DNA from: Macrostomum hystrix
Taxonomy: Eukaryota > Platyhelminthes > Macrostomidae
Length of the DNA: 64,000 nt
Reading direction: 5' to 3'
Assembly: GCA_950097015.1 (NCBI GenBank)
Contig: CATNEN010000030.1
Coordinates: forward strand, 1,411,001 to 1,475,000
The translations under genes were made by a program, and so were the position numbers. Shown in pieces: positions 1-12,000 of the stretch (the stretch's first letter is position 1; every line of letters starts with the position of its first letter). The notes below the pieces were generated by a model, which was not told the DNA's origin, did not search any database, and saw only the letters and a program-made list of their open reading frames with translations.

Positions 1-17
1 AAAAATCATGTCCTTAC

Positions 18-3000
18 ACTGTACAGTCAGGGTGAAATTCTTCGAGCGGCCGTCCTCGCCAATCAGGCAGGTGTAAATTCCTGTATCGTCGGAACTGACG
101 CTCAGCAAGATCAGGCTGGTCTTGTCCGAGGTCAGGGTATAATCATCTGTAAAGTTTATTCAAGAATAATTCGATTTTGAATTATCGAGTAGTTTCTACT
201 ATACTTTTTTAGTAAGAGATTAGAAAGAGATGTCTGCTCACCTCGTTTGAGTATAGCCTCAACCGGTTGGCCATTTCGAAGCCATTGAATGCGCGGCTGA
301 GGCCAGGCCATCTCGGTCTCGCAGGTGAATGTCACCCGGCTGCCGCGGTCGCCAGTCCGGTCCGGCTTGCTGGTCCCCGAGACGGCCGCTTCTTTGGGAT
401 CTGCGGAATAAAAAAGGACTCGTATTTTTAAAGCGTCTTTTTATATAGTTCTACTGTAAGTAGTGCAGTTTGAATTTTCTGAAAATCAATCACAATAGAA
501 TTGAAAACTCACCGAACACAATCACGGTGGTGACATGGAAGCCGGAAGCGCCGCCCTCGTTCCTAGCCTGACATTTCCACGGTCCGTCGTGTTGAAATTT
601 TCGCACTTCCCGTATGTAGAGCGAACCGTCAGCGTACTTGCTGGCTCCTAAACGCTCCAGCTCGGTGTCGGTGGCTGGGACGTTGCGAAACCACCAGAGA
701 ATCTCTGGCTTCGGGAAGCCCTCCTTCACTGTGCAGAGCAGGTTCATGCTGTCCGATTGTAGCACCGTCTTGCTGCTGATGAGATTGGGCTCTAGTACCG
801 GACGCTTGATCGCTGTCAGGTCGAAGTTCAACGTCACGTTGCCGCCTTTGTTGAAGGCCCGGCATTGGAAACTAAACAATTGAAAGAGAGTTTGAGAGAA
901 CAATGGGTCGGTGCTAGGACCAATGCTGGCACCCATTTAAAAACTGGGTGAACTGAAGCAATGCGAAGTTCCAATCGAGTCAGGAATCGAACCCCCGACC
1001 TTCAAGTCGTGAGTAGGATGCTCTAAACGACCACCGACGCTCTAGATTGATGGTAGGGTGTCGGGATTGATAATATAATAATAATAATATTAATTGCAGG
1101 AGGGCTGTGGGCAGTGGTACATCATTTGGTGACACTAGACCCGCAGCCAGCGAGGAGGCAATTCTGCCCATTTCGCTGACTCCTGAGCACACACGCACAC
1201 AGATACTGTACGCAGGCATACGCCCACACAGGTGTGTACATCTGGCCTGACTTTCTCATCGTCAGGCAGTGTACACTTCACTGTGCCTTGGAGGTTGGCC
1301 CTCAACGGCGTAAATTGCACGACAAGCCCTCAAGCCTTCTCTCCACGGCTGCGCCCCAAATAAATGTGGGCTCACCATGGAATCGAACTTAGGGACAGTG
1401 GTGCGAGAGGCAAACGCGATAACCGCTCTGCCACCGACCCACCTTGTCGGGATTGATACTTAGGTGTCCAGATTGATGCTAGGGTGTCCAGATTGATGGT
1501 AGGGTGTCCAGACTGATGGTAGGGTGTCCAGATTGATGGTTCTGGACACCCTATAATCAATCTAACAGATTACACTAATACAATAATGATAACTTGTCAG
1601 CACTGTTAGGTGTTCTCAAACAGACACTAGAACTGCATCTGTTGTACTCATTCGGTCCCAATTCCCAACTCACAGGCCGACATGCGTGCTCTCAATGCTG
1701 TCAATGAGCAGCTCGTTCTGTTGATTGACCCGAACGCCAAGCCGAGCGGCGTCGGCCACGCTGAGACGCTGGCCCTTGAAGTACCAATGAATGTCAGGCT
1801 TGGGCTTGCCAGTCACATTGCAGCCGATGCGCAGCGGCTCGCCAATCTTGGCGGTGATCTTCAGCGGCGAATCCGTGCCGGCACCGCTGGAGCTCTTCGG
1901 CGGCACCAGGATGATGACCCGGTAGCTGTGCAACTGCCGGCCGACGCTGTTTTTGCCGATGCACTCGAAGAAGCCTTCGTCGGTCTCAACAGTCGGGGTG
2001 ATGTCCAGGCGGGTGCCCTGCCGGCTGAGAATGAACCGGCCCTCGCTGCGGCTGATCTCCATGACGGCCTGGCCGAGGCGGAGCGGCCTGAAGTACCAGC
2101 GCACTGTCGGCGTCGGGTTGCCGTCGAATTTGCAGGTCAGGTCGAGGGCGCGGCCCTTTACCACGTACTTCACCTTTTCGTAGGTCTGCTTCAGCCGGGG
2201 CGGTGCTGGTGAGAGGGGAGACAGTGAAATTCATGGTTACCCAGTCAGTCCTCTTCACCCACTGCACACCTCAGCCAGTCCTCTTCACCCACTGCACACC
2301 TCAGTCAGTCCTCTTCACCCACTGCACACCTCAGTCAGTCCTCTTCACCCACTGCACACCTCAGTCAGTCCTCTTCACCCACTGCACACCTTAGTCAGTC
2401 CTCTTCTCCCACTGCACACCTCAGCCAGTCCTCTTCTCCCACTGCACACCTTAGTCAGTCCTCTTCACCCACTGCACACCTCAGCCAGTCCTCTTCTCCC
2501 ACTGCACACCTCAGCCAGTCCTCTTCACCCACTGCACACCTCAGCCAGTCCTCTTCACCCACTGCACACCTCAGCCAGTCCTCTTCACCCACTGCACACC
2601 TCAGTCAGTCCTCTTCACCCACTGCACACCTCAGCCAGTCCTCTTCACCCACTGCACACCTCAGCCAGTCCTCTTCTCCCACTGCACACCTCAGTCAGTC
2701 CTCTTCTCCCACTGCACACCTCAGTCAGTCCTCTTCACCCACTGCACACCTCAGCCAGTCCTCTTCACCCACTGCACACCTCAGCCAGTCCTCTTCTCCC
2801 ACTGCACACCTTAGTCGGTCCTTCTTTTTCACTCATTAAAAAGGCTCAATAAGGTAAGTCCAGGCCACTCACTCTGCACATCCAGTCTCAGCTGCATGGC
2901 ATCGGTGCCTAAATCATTGACAGCCTCGCATGAGTAAGCCCCCGAGTGCTTCGAGTCTCGGACAAGCCTAATATTGAGCACCATGCCGTCATCAGACAGT

Positions 3001-6000
3001 GAGTAGTCGGAGTCTAAGAAATTCAGCGGAACCCGGTTTAGCGACCAGCGCACAATTGGTCGAGGATCACCGGAACTGACGCAGTACAGAGTGACTGGGT
3101 CGCCTTCGTTCACCCTGTACTCGGTCCGCGATCGGTTGAATCGAGGCTCTGACTGCACGTCTAGGCGGATGGCCTGCTCAGCTTTATCGATACTGTTTAC
3201 AGCCTGGCACTTGTAGGTGGCCTCGTCGGCGAACTGGTGAGACAAGTTTAGTGAGAGAGTGACTGAGATCTGGGGTGGGTGAGAGAGTGACTGAGATCTG
3301 GGGTGGGTGAGAGAGTGACTGAGGTCTGGGGTGGGTGGGGAGTGACTGAGGTCTGGGGTGAGTGGGGAGGGACTGAGGTCTGGGGTGGGTGGGGGGCATT
3401 GAGGTCTGGGGTGGGTGAGAGAGAGACTGAGGTCTGGGGTGGGTGAGAGAGTGAGGAGTGAGATGTGCTCCAAAGAGAGCTTCGAGCTATTCTCACCGTG
3501 GCATCCCGAATGAGCAGCTGTGAGCTCTTGCTATTATCCAGGGCCTCAACCAGATACTTGGAGTCGGAGGCTTCAATGGGTCGCAGAGAGGAGCCGTTAT
3601 AGCTGACGTCGACAAACCAGGAGATCTTTGGCTCGGGTTTGCCGTCAATGTAGGTGCACTTTAGCGACACACTGTCGCCGAGCTTCACAACCCGCCTGGG
3701 ACTCACGTTGGCCAGTACGGGAGGCCCTGCAGGATTCCAAGACCGAATCGGACTTTGATTTGAGTAAATGCTAATTAAAGTTACGATACTTGTGAATTCG
3801 GAGTCACGGTTGAGTAGATTCAGAGTCTGGGTAGAGTAGATTCAGAGTCTGGGTAGAGTAGATTTATAGTCTGGGTAGAGTAGATTCAGAGTCTGGGTAG
3901 AGTAGATTCGGAGTCTGGGTAGAGTAGATTCAGAGTCTGGGTAGAGTAGATTCAGAGTCTGGGTAGAGTAGATTCAGAGTCTGGGTAGAGTAGATTCAGA
4001 GTCTGGGTAGAGTAGATTCAGAGTCTGGGTAGAGTAGATTCAGAGTCTGGGTAGAGTAGATTCAGAGTCTGGGTAGAGTAGATTCAGAGTCTGGGTAGAG
4101 TAGATTCAGAGGCTGGGTAGAGTATATTCAGAGTCTGGGTAGAGTAGATTCAGAGTCTGGGTAGAGTAGATTCAGAGTCTGGGTAGAGTAGATTCAGAGT
4201 CTTGGTAGAGTCTCACGGTGTCCGACAATCTGCACCCGGACCCGCTCCTGGGCGTCTCCGTAGGGGTTGGTGACTCGGCAGATGTACCAACCGGCGTCAG
4301 CGTCTTTCGCGCCTGGGGATAAAAATTTTGTTCCGCAATATTTAGTCACATCGTTGGCGATTGTTGACGAATGAATATTAGCTCACCATTGATAACTAGA
4401 GATTTTGAGGTAGGACTAATCATATTAAAGCTGTACTTCTCGCTGTCGCGAATGAGCAGCTGACTGCCCGTTTCCGTCACCCGAAGCCACTCAATGTTTG
4501 GACTGTGACCGCCGGAGGCCTGGCAGGGCAGGACACCAGCCTGACCGTATTCGACGCTGATGGCAGTCTTTGAGACACTTGCGGTGGGGTATGCTGGGTT
4601 GATGGTCGGGTTTGGGGCGAATGATTTGAATGCCACAAAATTACAAAATAAGTAAAATAGTCTATCGGAGGGAAAGCATATGTTCTATGTGAAATTGTAT
4701 ATGGGGAAGAAATTATAAGATCTATGTGAAACAGTCGATGGGTAAGAAAGCCTTAGATCTATGTGAAATAGTCTACGGGAAAGAAGGCATAAGATCTATG
4801 TGAAATAGTCTATGGGAGAGAAAGCGTAAGTTCTATGTGAAATAGTTTATGGGAAAGAAGGCATAAGATCTATGTGAAATAGTCTATGGGAAAGAAGGCA
4901 TAAGATCTATGTGAAATAGTTTATGGGCAAGAAGGCATAAGATCTATGTGAAATAGTCTACTGGAAGGTAAACCTAAGATTTTTTTTAAATAGTTGGTGT
5001 ATGTGAAGCAATTAATACTGACTTCCTATATCCATTGTAATACGGTCCTCTGCCAGACCGGCAACATTCTCCGCCAAGCAGGTCCATTCGCCCCGCGAAG
5101 CGGCGTCAACCACAAAGCTGACTGTGCCAGCCGCCGTGTCAACGGAGAATTCCGGCCCGGCGACAATTGGAATGCCGTTTCGACGCCAGCTGATGACTGG
5201 CACAGGCTGTCCGGTGGCGTTGCAACTTAACTGGCGTCGTTCGCCGATGATGCCAACAACGCTGCTGTTGACAGCGCGTACAGTCGGCCTCTCGACGTAG
5301 ATGATGTTGACTGGCTCGGCGGACACTCCGCCGGAGTTCTCCGCCTTGCAATTGTAGACACCCTTGTGCTCCTCCTTGGCGTCGAGAATCTGCAGGACGC
5401 TATTCCTGGCGCTGACGTGCATGTCGGATAGAACCTCGGCGTTGCCCTTCAGCCAGGTGATGGTCGGTCGAGGCACACCGGTTGCCGAACAGGTGACTCG
5501 GATCGAGTCGCCGCGTTGATAATTGACTCGCCTGCTGGTGACGCGAACAATTGGCGACTCCTGGATGCGCAGCCAGGTGTCCCGGCTGCTGCGGATGCCG
5601 CTGCCTTGGCCATCGTACTCGGCCTTGCAGATGTACTTGCCGACATCACGTCGGCTCACGGATCTGGGTTAAATGGTTTCATCTTACTAATTGGCTTCAG
5701 AACTAGGGTGTGCAAACGAGGGCACATTCACCGCCTGCGTACAGATGTTCAGTCCATGGACTGGTGGAGGGGGCCGCCAAACCCACACCCGAAGCTTTTA
5801 GGAATTAAGTGTCTTGTTCAATGAATCTAATTGTTTCCGTTTAGAGCCGAGAATCGAACTCTCGACGTCTCGGTCAGAAGTCTAAATCTCTGACCACAAA
5901 GGTCCTCAATAAGGTGCTCTTTTACCCCGAATTTTTATTTTTTGGACTCGGCAACAACTTTTTTTCTGGCAATCTTGAGTTTAAAACAACAAGCAAACAT

Positions 6001-9000
6001 TGCGTGAACATTACGAGCTACCCAGTGAGCTCGTGGCCGCGTTTTTTTAGCAACGATACAAATTGCAACAGACTATTTTGACATTGACTGATTAAAATTT
6101 TTCTTACATTACCACTCACTGTGATGGAACTTTCTACTGCGATCAATAGCAATACTTTTTGGTTTCATTTTTTCTACTTAGAAAGCTAACTTCTCTACTG
6201 AAACTTGTGCTTAGTAAGAAATGCGGGTAATCTAGGAGTTACCTGACAGCTGACACTAATCTGGAATATCTGAAGTCTGTCAGCTGACACTAATCTGGAA
6301 TATCTGAGGTGTGTCAGCTGACACTAATCTGGAATATCTGAGGTGTTTCAGCTGACATTAATCTGGAATATCTGAGGTGTGTCAGCTGACACTAATCTGA
6401 AATATCTGAGGTGTTTCAGCTGGCACTAATCTGGAATATCTGAGGTGTGTCAGCTGACACTAATCCGGAATATCTGAGGTGTGTCAGCTGACACTAATCT
6501 GGAATATCTGAGGTGTGTCAGCTGACACTAATCTGGAATATCTGAGGTGTTTCAGCTGACACTAATCTGGAATATCTGAAGTCTGTCAGCTGGCACTAAT
6601 CTGGAATATCTGAGGTGTGTCAGCTGACACTAATCCGGAATATCTGAGGTGTTTCAGCTGACACTAATCTGGAATATCTGAGGTGTGTCAGCTGACACTA
6701 ATCTGGAATATCTGAAGTCTGTCAGCTGACACTAATCTGGAATATCTGAGGTGTTTCAGCTGACACTAATCTGGAATATCTGAGGTGTTTCAGCTGACAC
6801 TAATCTGGAATATCTGAAGTCTGTCAGCTGACACTAATCTGGAATATCTGAGGTGTGTCAGCTGACACTAATCTGGAATATCTGAGGTGTGTCAGCTGAC
6901 ACTAATCTGGAATATCTGAGGTGTGTCAGCTGACACTAATGTGGAATATCTGAGGTGTTTCAGCTGACATTAATCTGGAATATCTGAGGTGTTTCAGCTG
7001 ACACTAATCTGGAATATCTGAGGTGTGTCGGCTGACACTAATCTGGAATATCTGAGGTGTGTCGGCTGACACTAATCTGGAATATCTGAAGTCTGTCAGC
7101 TGACACTAATCTGGAATATCTGAGTTGTTTCAGCTGACGCTAATCTGGAATATCTGAGGTGTGTCGGCTGACACTAATTTGGAATATCTGAGGTGTTTCA
7201 GCTGACACTAATCTGGAATATCTGAGGTGTTTCAGCTGACACTAATCTGGAATATCTGAGGTGTTTCAGCTGACACTAATCTGGAATATCTGAGGTGTTT
7301 CAGCTGACACTAATCTGGAATATCTGAGGTGTTTCAACTGACACTAATCTGGAATATCTGAGGTGTTTCAGCTGACACTAATCTGGAATATCTGAGGTGT
7401 TTCAGCTGACACTAATCTGGAATATCTGAGGTGTGTCAGCTGACACTAATCTGGAATATCTGAGGTGTTTCAGCTGACACTAATCTGGAATATCTGAAGT
7501 CTGTCAGCTGGCACTAATCTGGAATATCTGAGGTGTGTCAGCTGACACTAATCCGGAATATCTGAGGTGTTTCAGCTGACACTAATCTGGAATATCTGAG
7601 GTGTGTCAGCTGACACTAATCTGGAATATCTGAAGTCTGTCAGCTGACACTAATCTGGAATATCTGAGGTGTTTCAGCTGACACTAATCTGGAATATCTG
7701 AGGTGTTTCAGCTGACACTAATCTGGAATATCTGAAGTCTGTCAGCTGACACTAATCTGGAATATCTGAGGTGTGTCAGCTGACACTAATCTGGAATATC
7801 TGAGGTGTGTCAGCTGACACTAATCTGGAATATCTGAGGTGTGTCAGCTGACACTAATCTGGAATATCTGAGGTGTTTCAGCTGACACTAATCTGGAATA
7901 TCTGAGGTGTTTCAGCTGACACTAATCTGGAATATCTGAGGTGTGTCGGCTGACACTAATCTGGAATATCTGAGGTGTGTCGGCTGACACTAATCTGGAA
8001 TATCTGAAGTCTGTCAGCTGACACTAATCTGGAATATCTGAGTTGTTTCAGCTGACGCTAATCTGGAATATCTGAGGTGTGTCGGCTGACACTAATTTGG
8101 AATATCTGAGGTGTTTCAGCTGACACTAATCTGGAATATCTGAGGTGTTTCAGCTGACACTAATCTGGAATATCTGAAGTCTGTCAGCTGACACTAATCT
8201 GGAATATCTGAAGTCTGTCAGCTGACACTAATCTGGAATATCTGAAGTCTGTCAGCTGACACTAATCTGGAATATCTGAAGTCTGTCAGCTGACACTAAT
8301 CTGGAATATCTGAAGTCTGTCAGCTGACACTAATCTGGAATATCTGAAGTCTGTCAGCTGAGTCAAGAATTCAGGTTTGGAATCCTCACTTTATGACCAG
8401 TCGCTTATCGATGGAGCCTTGTCGCCGTGTCTCGCTGACCGTCACCCGGCTCGTGTTGCCCAGGCGGATGCTGAGCTCCTGTCGGTACCAGTGCACAGAG
8501 ATGTTCGACCTGTCTGCTGATTCGTCAACCACAACCAGGCATTTCAACTCGGCGTCTGTGCCGGTGGCCACCGTGGTGTTGCCGCCAACAATGTGCACAG
8601 TTGGCACGTCCGCTGGAGTAGGTTGAAATGACTAGTTGCATGAGAGGCATTGCTATATAATGTTAGTAGTGTTCTGGCGTCTACAATCTTACCCAAATAA
8701 AGATGCCACAGTAAGCATGTTACTGAGGGTGTGCCGGAGTGACTGTGAGAGTGACATAGAGTGTGACATTGAGAGTGGCAGTGAGAGTGTGAGAGAATGA
8801 CGGTAAGAGTGCGATAGAGTGACGATGAGAGTGTGAGAGAGTGACAGTAAGAGTAACAGTGAGAGTGACTCTGAGTGTGACAGTGAGAGTGACAGTGAGA
8901 GTGCCTGTGAGAATGGGTCAACGAGAACACCCAGTGTCTGGTGCTAGCTAGGAAAGCTTACGCAGCACAATGACTTGGATCTTGTCAGAGTGAATCTGTC

Positions 9001-12000
9001 CGTCGCTGGTCCGAGCGACCAGCTCGTAGACTCCGGCAGCCACAACGCCAACATTCCGGAGCTGATAAGTCTGCGTCCGCTGCTGTGGCTGGCTGCTGAC
9101 GGACTGGATTCGCTGCCTGTCACCGCCAGGATCGCCTGACACCTTGTACCAGGTGGCCTCGTAGTCGCGAGGGCTCAGCACTTCGCAGGATAGCGTCACG
9201 GTGTCCTTGCGTTTTACCTTCACGTCAACGCTGCTGCTGCTGCTGCTGCCGACGTTAACCCCGCCAGTAGTCGAGGCACTCCCGGACGCCATGTCGGCGC
9301 CGCGACATTCGACACGCGGTGGCGGCGCCTCACGGGCTCGAATCGCTGTCGGCGTGTAGCGTTGAAAATCGCGACCCTCCGAGTCTTTGCCGGTCACCTG
9401 GCAGGTTAGGATTAATCAGGGCGACTGGGATAAAGGTGTGGATGATGATCGGGAAGAAAGGGGAAGAAACCGGGATAAGAGGGGAAGAAGGGGGTGGGAG
9501 GCAGAGCGGTCAAGGAGTTTGCCTCTCGCACTAAGGTCCCTGAGCTCGATTCCGTGGCGAGGCCACATTCATTTAGTGCGCAGCCGCGGAGAGAAGGCTT
9601 GGGGGCTTGTCGTGCAATTTACGCCATTGAGGGCCAACCTCCAAGGCAGAGTGAGAGTGTACACTGCCTGACAATGAGAAAGTCAGAGCAGATGTACACA
9701 CCTGTGTAAGCGGGTGCCTGCGTACGCTATCTATGTGCGTGTGTGCTCAGGAGTCAGCGGAATGGGCAGAACCGCCTCCTCGCTGGCTGCGGGTCTAGTG
9801 TCACCAAGTAATGCCCTCCTGCAATTATCATTATTGAGAGGGGGAAGAAGTCGGGATGAGAGGGGAAGACAGGGAGATAAAAGAGGCGGGGAGAAAATAA
9901 GTAATCTATTGCAAAAATATTCCTTTTTGGGCCTACCACAATGTAGAAGAAGTCGGACGGAGCCTGTATTTTGTCGGTGAGGTACACGAGATCGTTGGGC
10001 GCGCCGTTCAACGATCTGGCCTGCACGGTCAGCAGGTCGCGCCTATCGTAGGCCTTCAGGGCGACGAATTCGACCACGCCGGGCCGGCTGGAGGCCACAC
10101 CGGGGCTGCGCGAGGTGTCGCGCGAGGCGTGGAGAGCGCCGGTCAGGTTCAGATAGAGGTGCGAGGGTATGCCTGGAATGTTATGATCAATCAAACTGTC
10201 ACTCCATCAATCTGTCACTCCATCAATCTGTCACTCCATCAATCTGTCACTCCATCAATCTGTCACTCCATCAATCTTTCACTCCATCAATCTGTCACTC
10301 CATCAATCTGTCACTCCATCAATCTGTCACTCCATCAATCTGTCACTCCATCAATCTGTCACTCCATCAATCTGTCACTCCATCAATCTGTCACTCCATC
10401 AATCTGTCACTCCATCAATCTGTCACTCCATCAATCTGTCACTCCATCAATCTGTCACTCCATCAATCTGTCACTCTTTCATTAAGGCACTCTTTAATTC
10501 CCTTCGCTACACATTAGTTCTTTGACTGTGTCAGTCTGGGCCAATCAAAGCAGCAGCGGGGTCTCTTGACTCACCCAGATACGGTCGACGCTGGTCAACG
10601 GTCCGTCCAGCGGGGAACTGCGGCTCCAGGGCGACAGAGAAGGCGTGATGAAAGGTGAGTTTGCTGCGGCCGGTAACTCGGATTGAGTGCGGCGCCTTGC
10701 CGTCTCTGTCGGCTGATTGGAGTTTGGGATTTTAGGATAACGGATAACTTTAAAGGATAGCTTAGGATTGGAAATGTGGGATTCGGGATCTTCGACTTTC
10801 TACTCCTCTCTTCTTCCACTATCTTTCTACCCCTCTCTTCTTCCACTGTCTTTCTACCCCTCTCTTCTTCCACTGTCTTTCTACCCCTCTCTTCTTCCAC
10901 TGTCTTTCTACCCCTCTCTTCTTCCACTGTCTTTCTACCCCTCTCTTCTTCCACTGTCTTTCTACCCCTCTCTTCTTCCACTATCTTTCTACCCCTCTCT
11001 TCTTCCACTGTCTTTCTACTCCTCTCTTCTTCCACTGTCTTTCTACCCCTCTCTTCTTCCACTGTCTTTCTACCCCTCTCTTCTTCCACTATGTTTCTAC
11101 TAATCTCTTCTTCCACTATCTTTCTACTCCTCTCTTCTTCCACTGTCTTTCTACTCCTCTCTTCTTCCACTATCTTTCTACTCCTCTCTTCCTCCACTCT
11201 CTTTCTACCCCTCTCTTCTTTCCTTGTCTTTCTTTCTACCCCATTAGATCTCCCATCTGTGTCCATCCTCACCAGTCGGTGGTGACACCTTGAGAGTCCA
11301 GTGGCCGGGCATTGGCTGGTTCTGGCTCTTTATGTCCACATTAGGCAGCGTCACATTGTAGGAGGCTTCAATCGGTGCCCCGGTCGGATCTTGCAGCGAC
11401 TCAATTTTGGCGCCTTCGCCGGATACGGAAATAGTCAGCTGCTTGATGGTGGTGTCCACGGGAATGTCGTAGATATTGTTGTCGTCCGCGCGTTCTTTGT
11501 CAACATTGAGGATGTTCACCTTCTCCAAGGTCACAGCGACTGTGACCAGGTTCATGATCTGCGCGTGTCAAAAAGGAAATTTTATTTTCTATATTCGACA
11601 TTTTAGATTCGGCGAAACAAAACAAATAACGTTTGGGATTTCGAAGCTGAAATTCTGTTGTTAACTTCAAGTTCGGATGCTCCAGTTACAGGCTTAATTC
11701 TCTGCTAAGGAAGGGATTTTATCTTTAGGAATGGGGATATTTTATTACGGCATAGAGATACTGGATTTGCGATTTCGAATTTGGTCGCAATTTCTAATCA
11801 GGAAAGTTAAATTTGTGAGATAATCTGGGTTTCCGATAACGAAGTGGAGACTTCCGATTGGGAAATCGTAATTTGGGAATTATGATTAGGGAATTAGGAT
11901 TCTTTAATTGGAAATTATGATTTGCGATTAGAGAATTAGGATTCCAGATTAGAGAATTAGGATTCCAGATTAGAGAATTAGGATTCCAGATTAGGGAATT

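Larger units (their letters stand above)
18..8612 (-). other. Hemicentin tandem Ig domains (exons 8-17)
   Basis: About ten Ig I-set domains follow one another. Typical marks are a first-strand cysteine, a tryptophan about 12 residues later (for example ITWLK, VISWRR, IHWYF), and a D-x-G-x-Y-x-C motif (for example GKYICKAE, GVYNCKAE, GAYSCEAV, GIYTCLIG). Some domains are split across two exons (8/9, 10/11, 12/13, 14/15, 16/17), while exons 9 and 14 hold more than one. Most junctions are phase 1, the usual phase for shuffled Ig modules. Confidence 0.88.
8962..11558 (-). other. Hemicentin linker region and first Ig domain (exons 4-7)
   Basis: Exons 4-6 encode the region between VWA and Ig domains that is characteristic of hemicentins: PGHWTLKVSPPTG, then HSIRVTGRSKLTFHHAFS, then GIPSHLYLNLTG. 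Exon 7 opens with VTGKDSEGRDFQRY, matching the end of the linker, then has a Ser-rich spacer and an Ig domain with LSCEVL and ATWYKV. The Ig domain lacks the usual second YxC cysteine (GVYELVART is read), so its disulfide may be absent. Confidence 0.8.

Noticed and set aside
978-1035. True tRNA gene
   Set aside because: Same reason; the head belongs to a repeated SINE family with copies elsewhere in the window.
1682-2212. 176-codon plus-strand ORF
   Set aside because: Antisense shadow of the two Ig domains in hemicentin exon 14.
6240-8361. Possible CRISPR array
   Set aside because: Units are contiguous with no spacers, and the locus is eukaryotic intron DNA.
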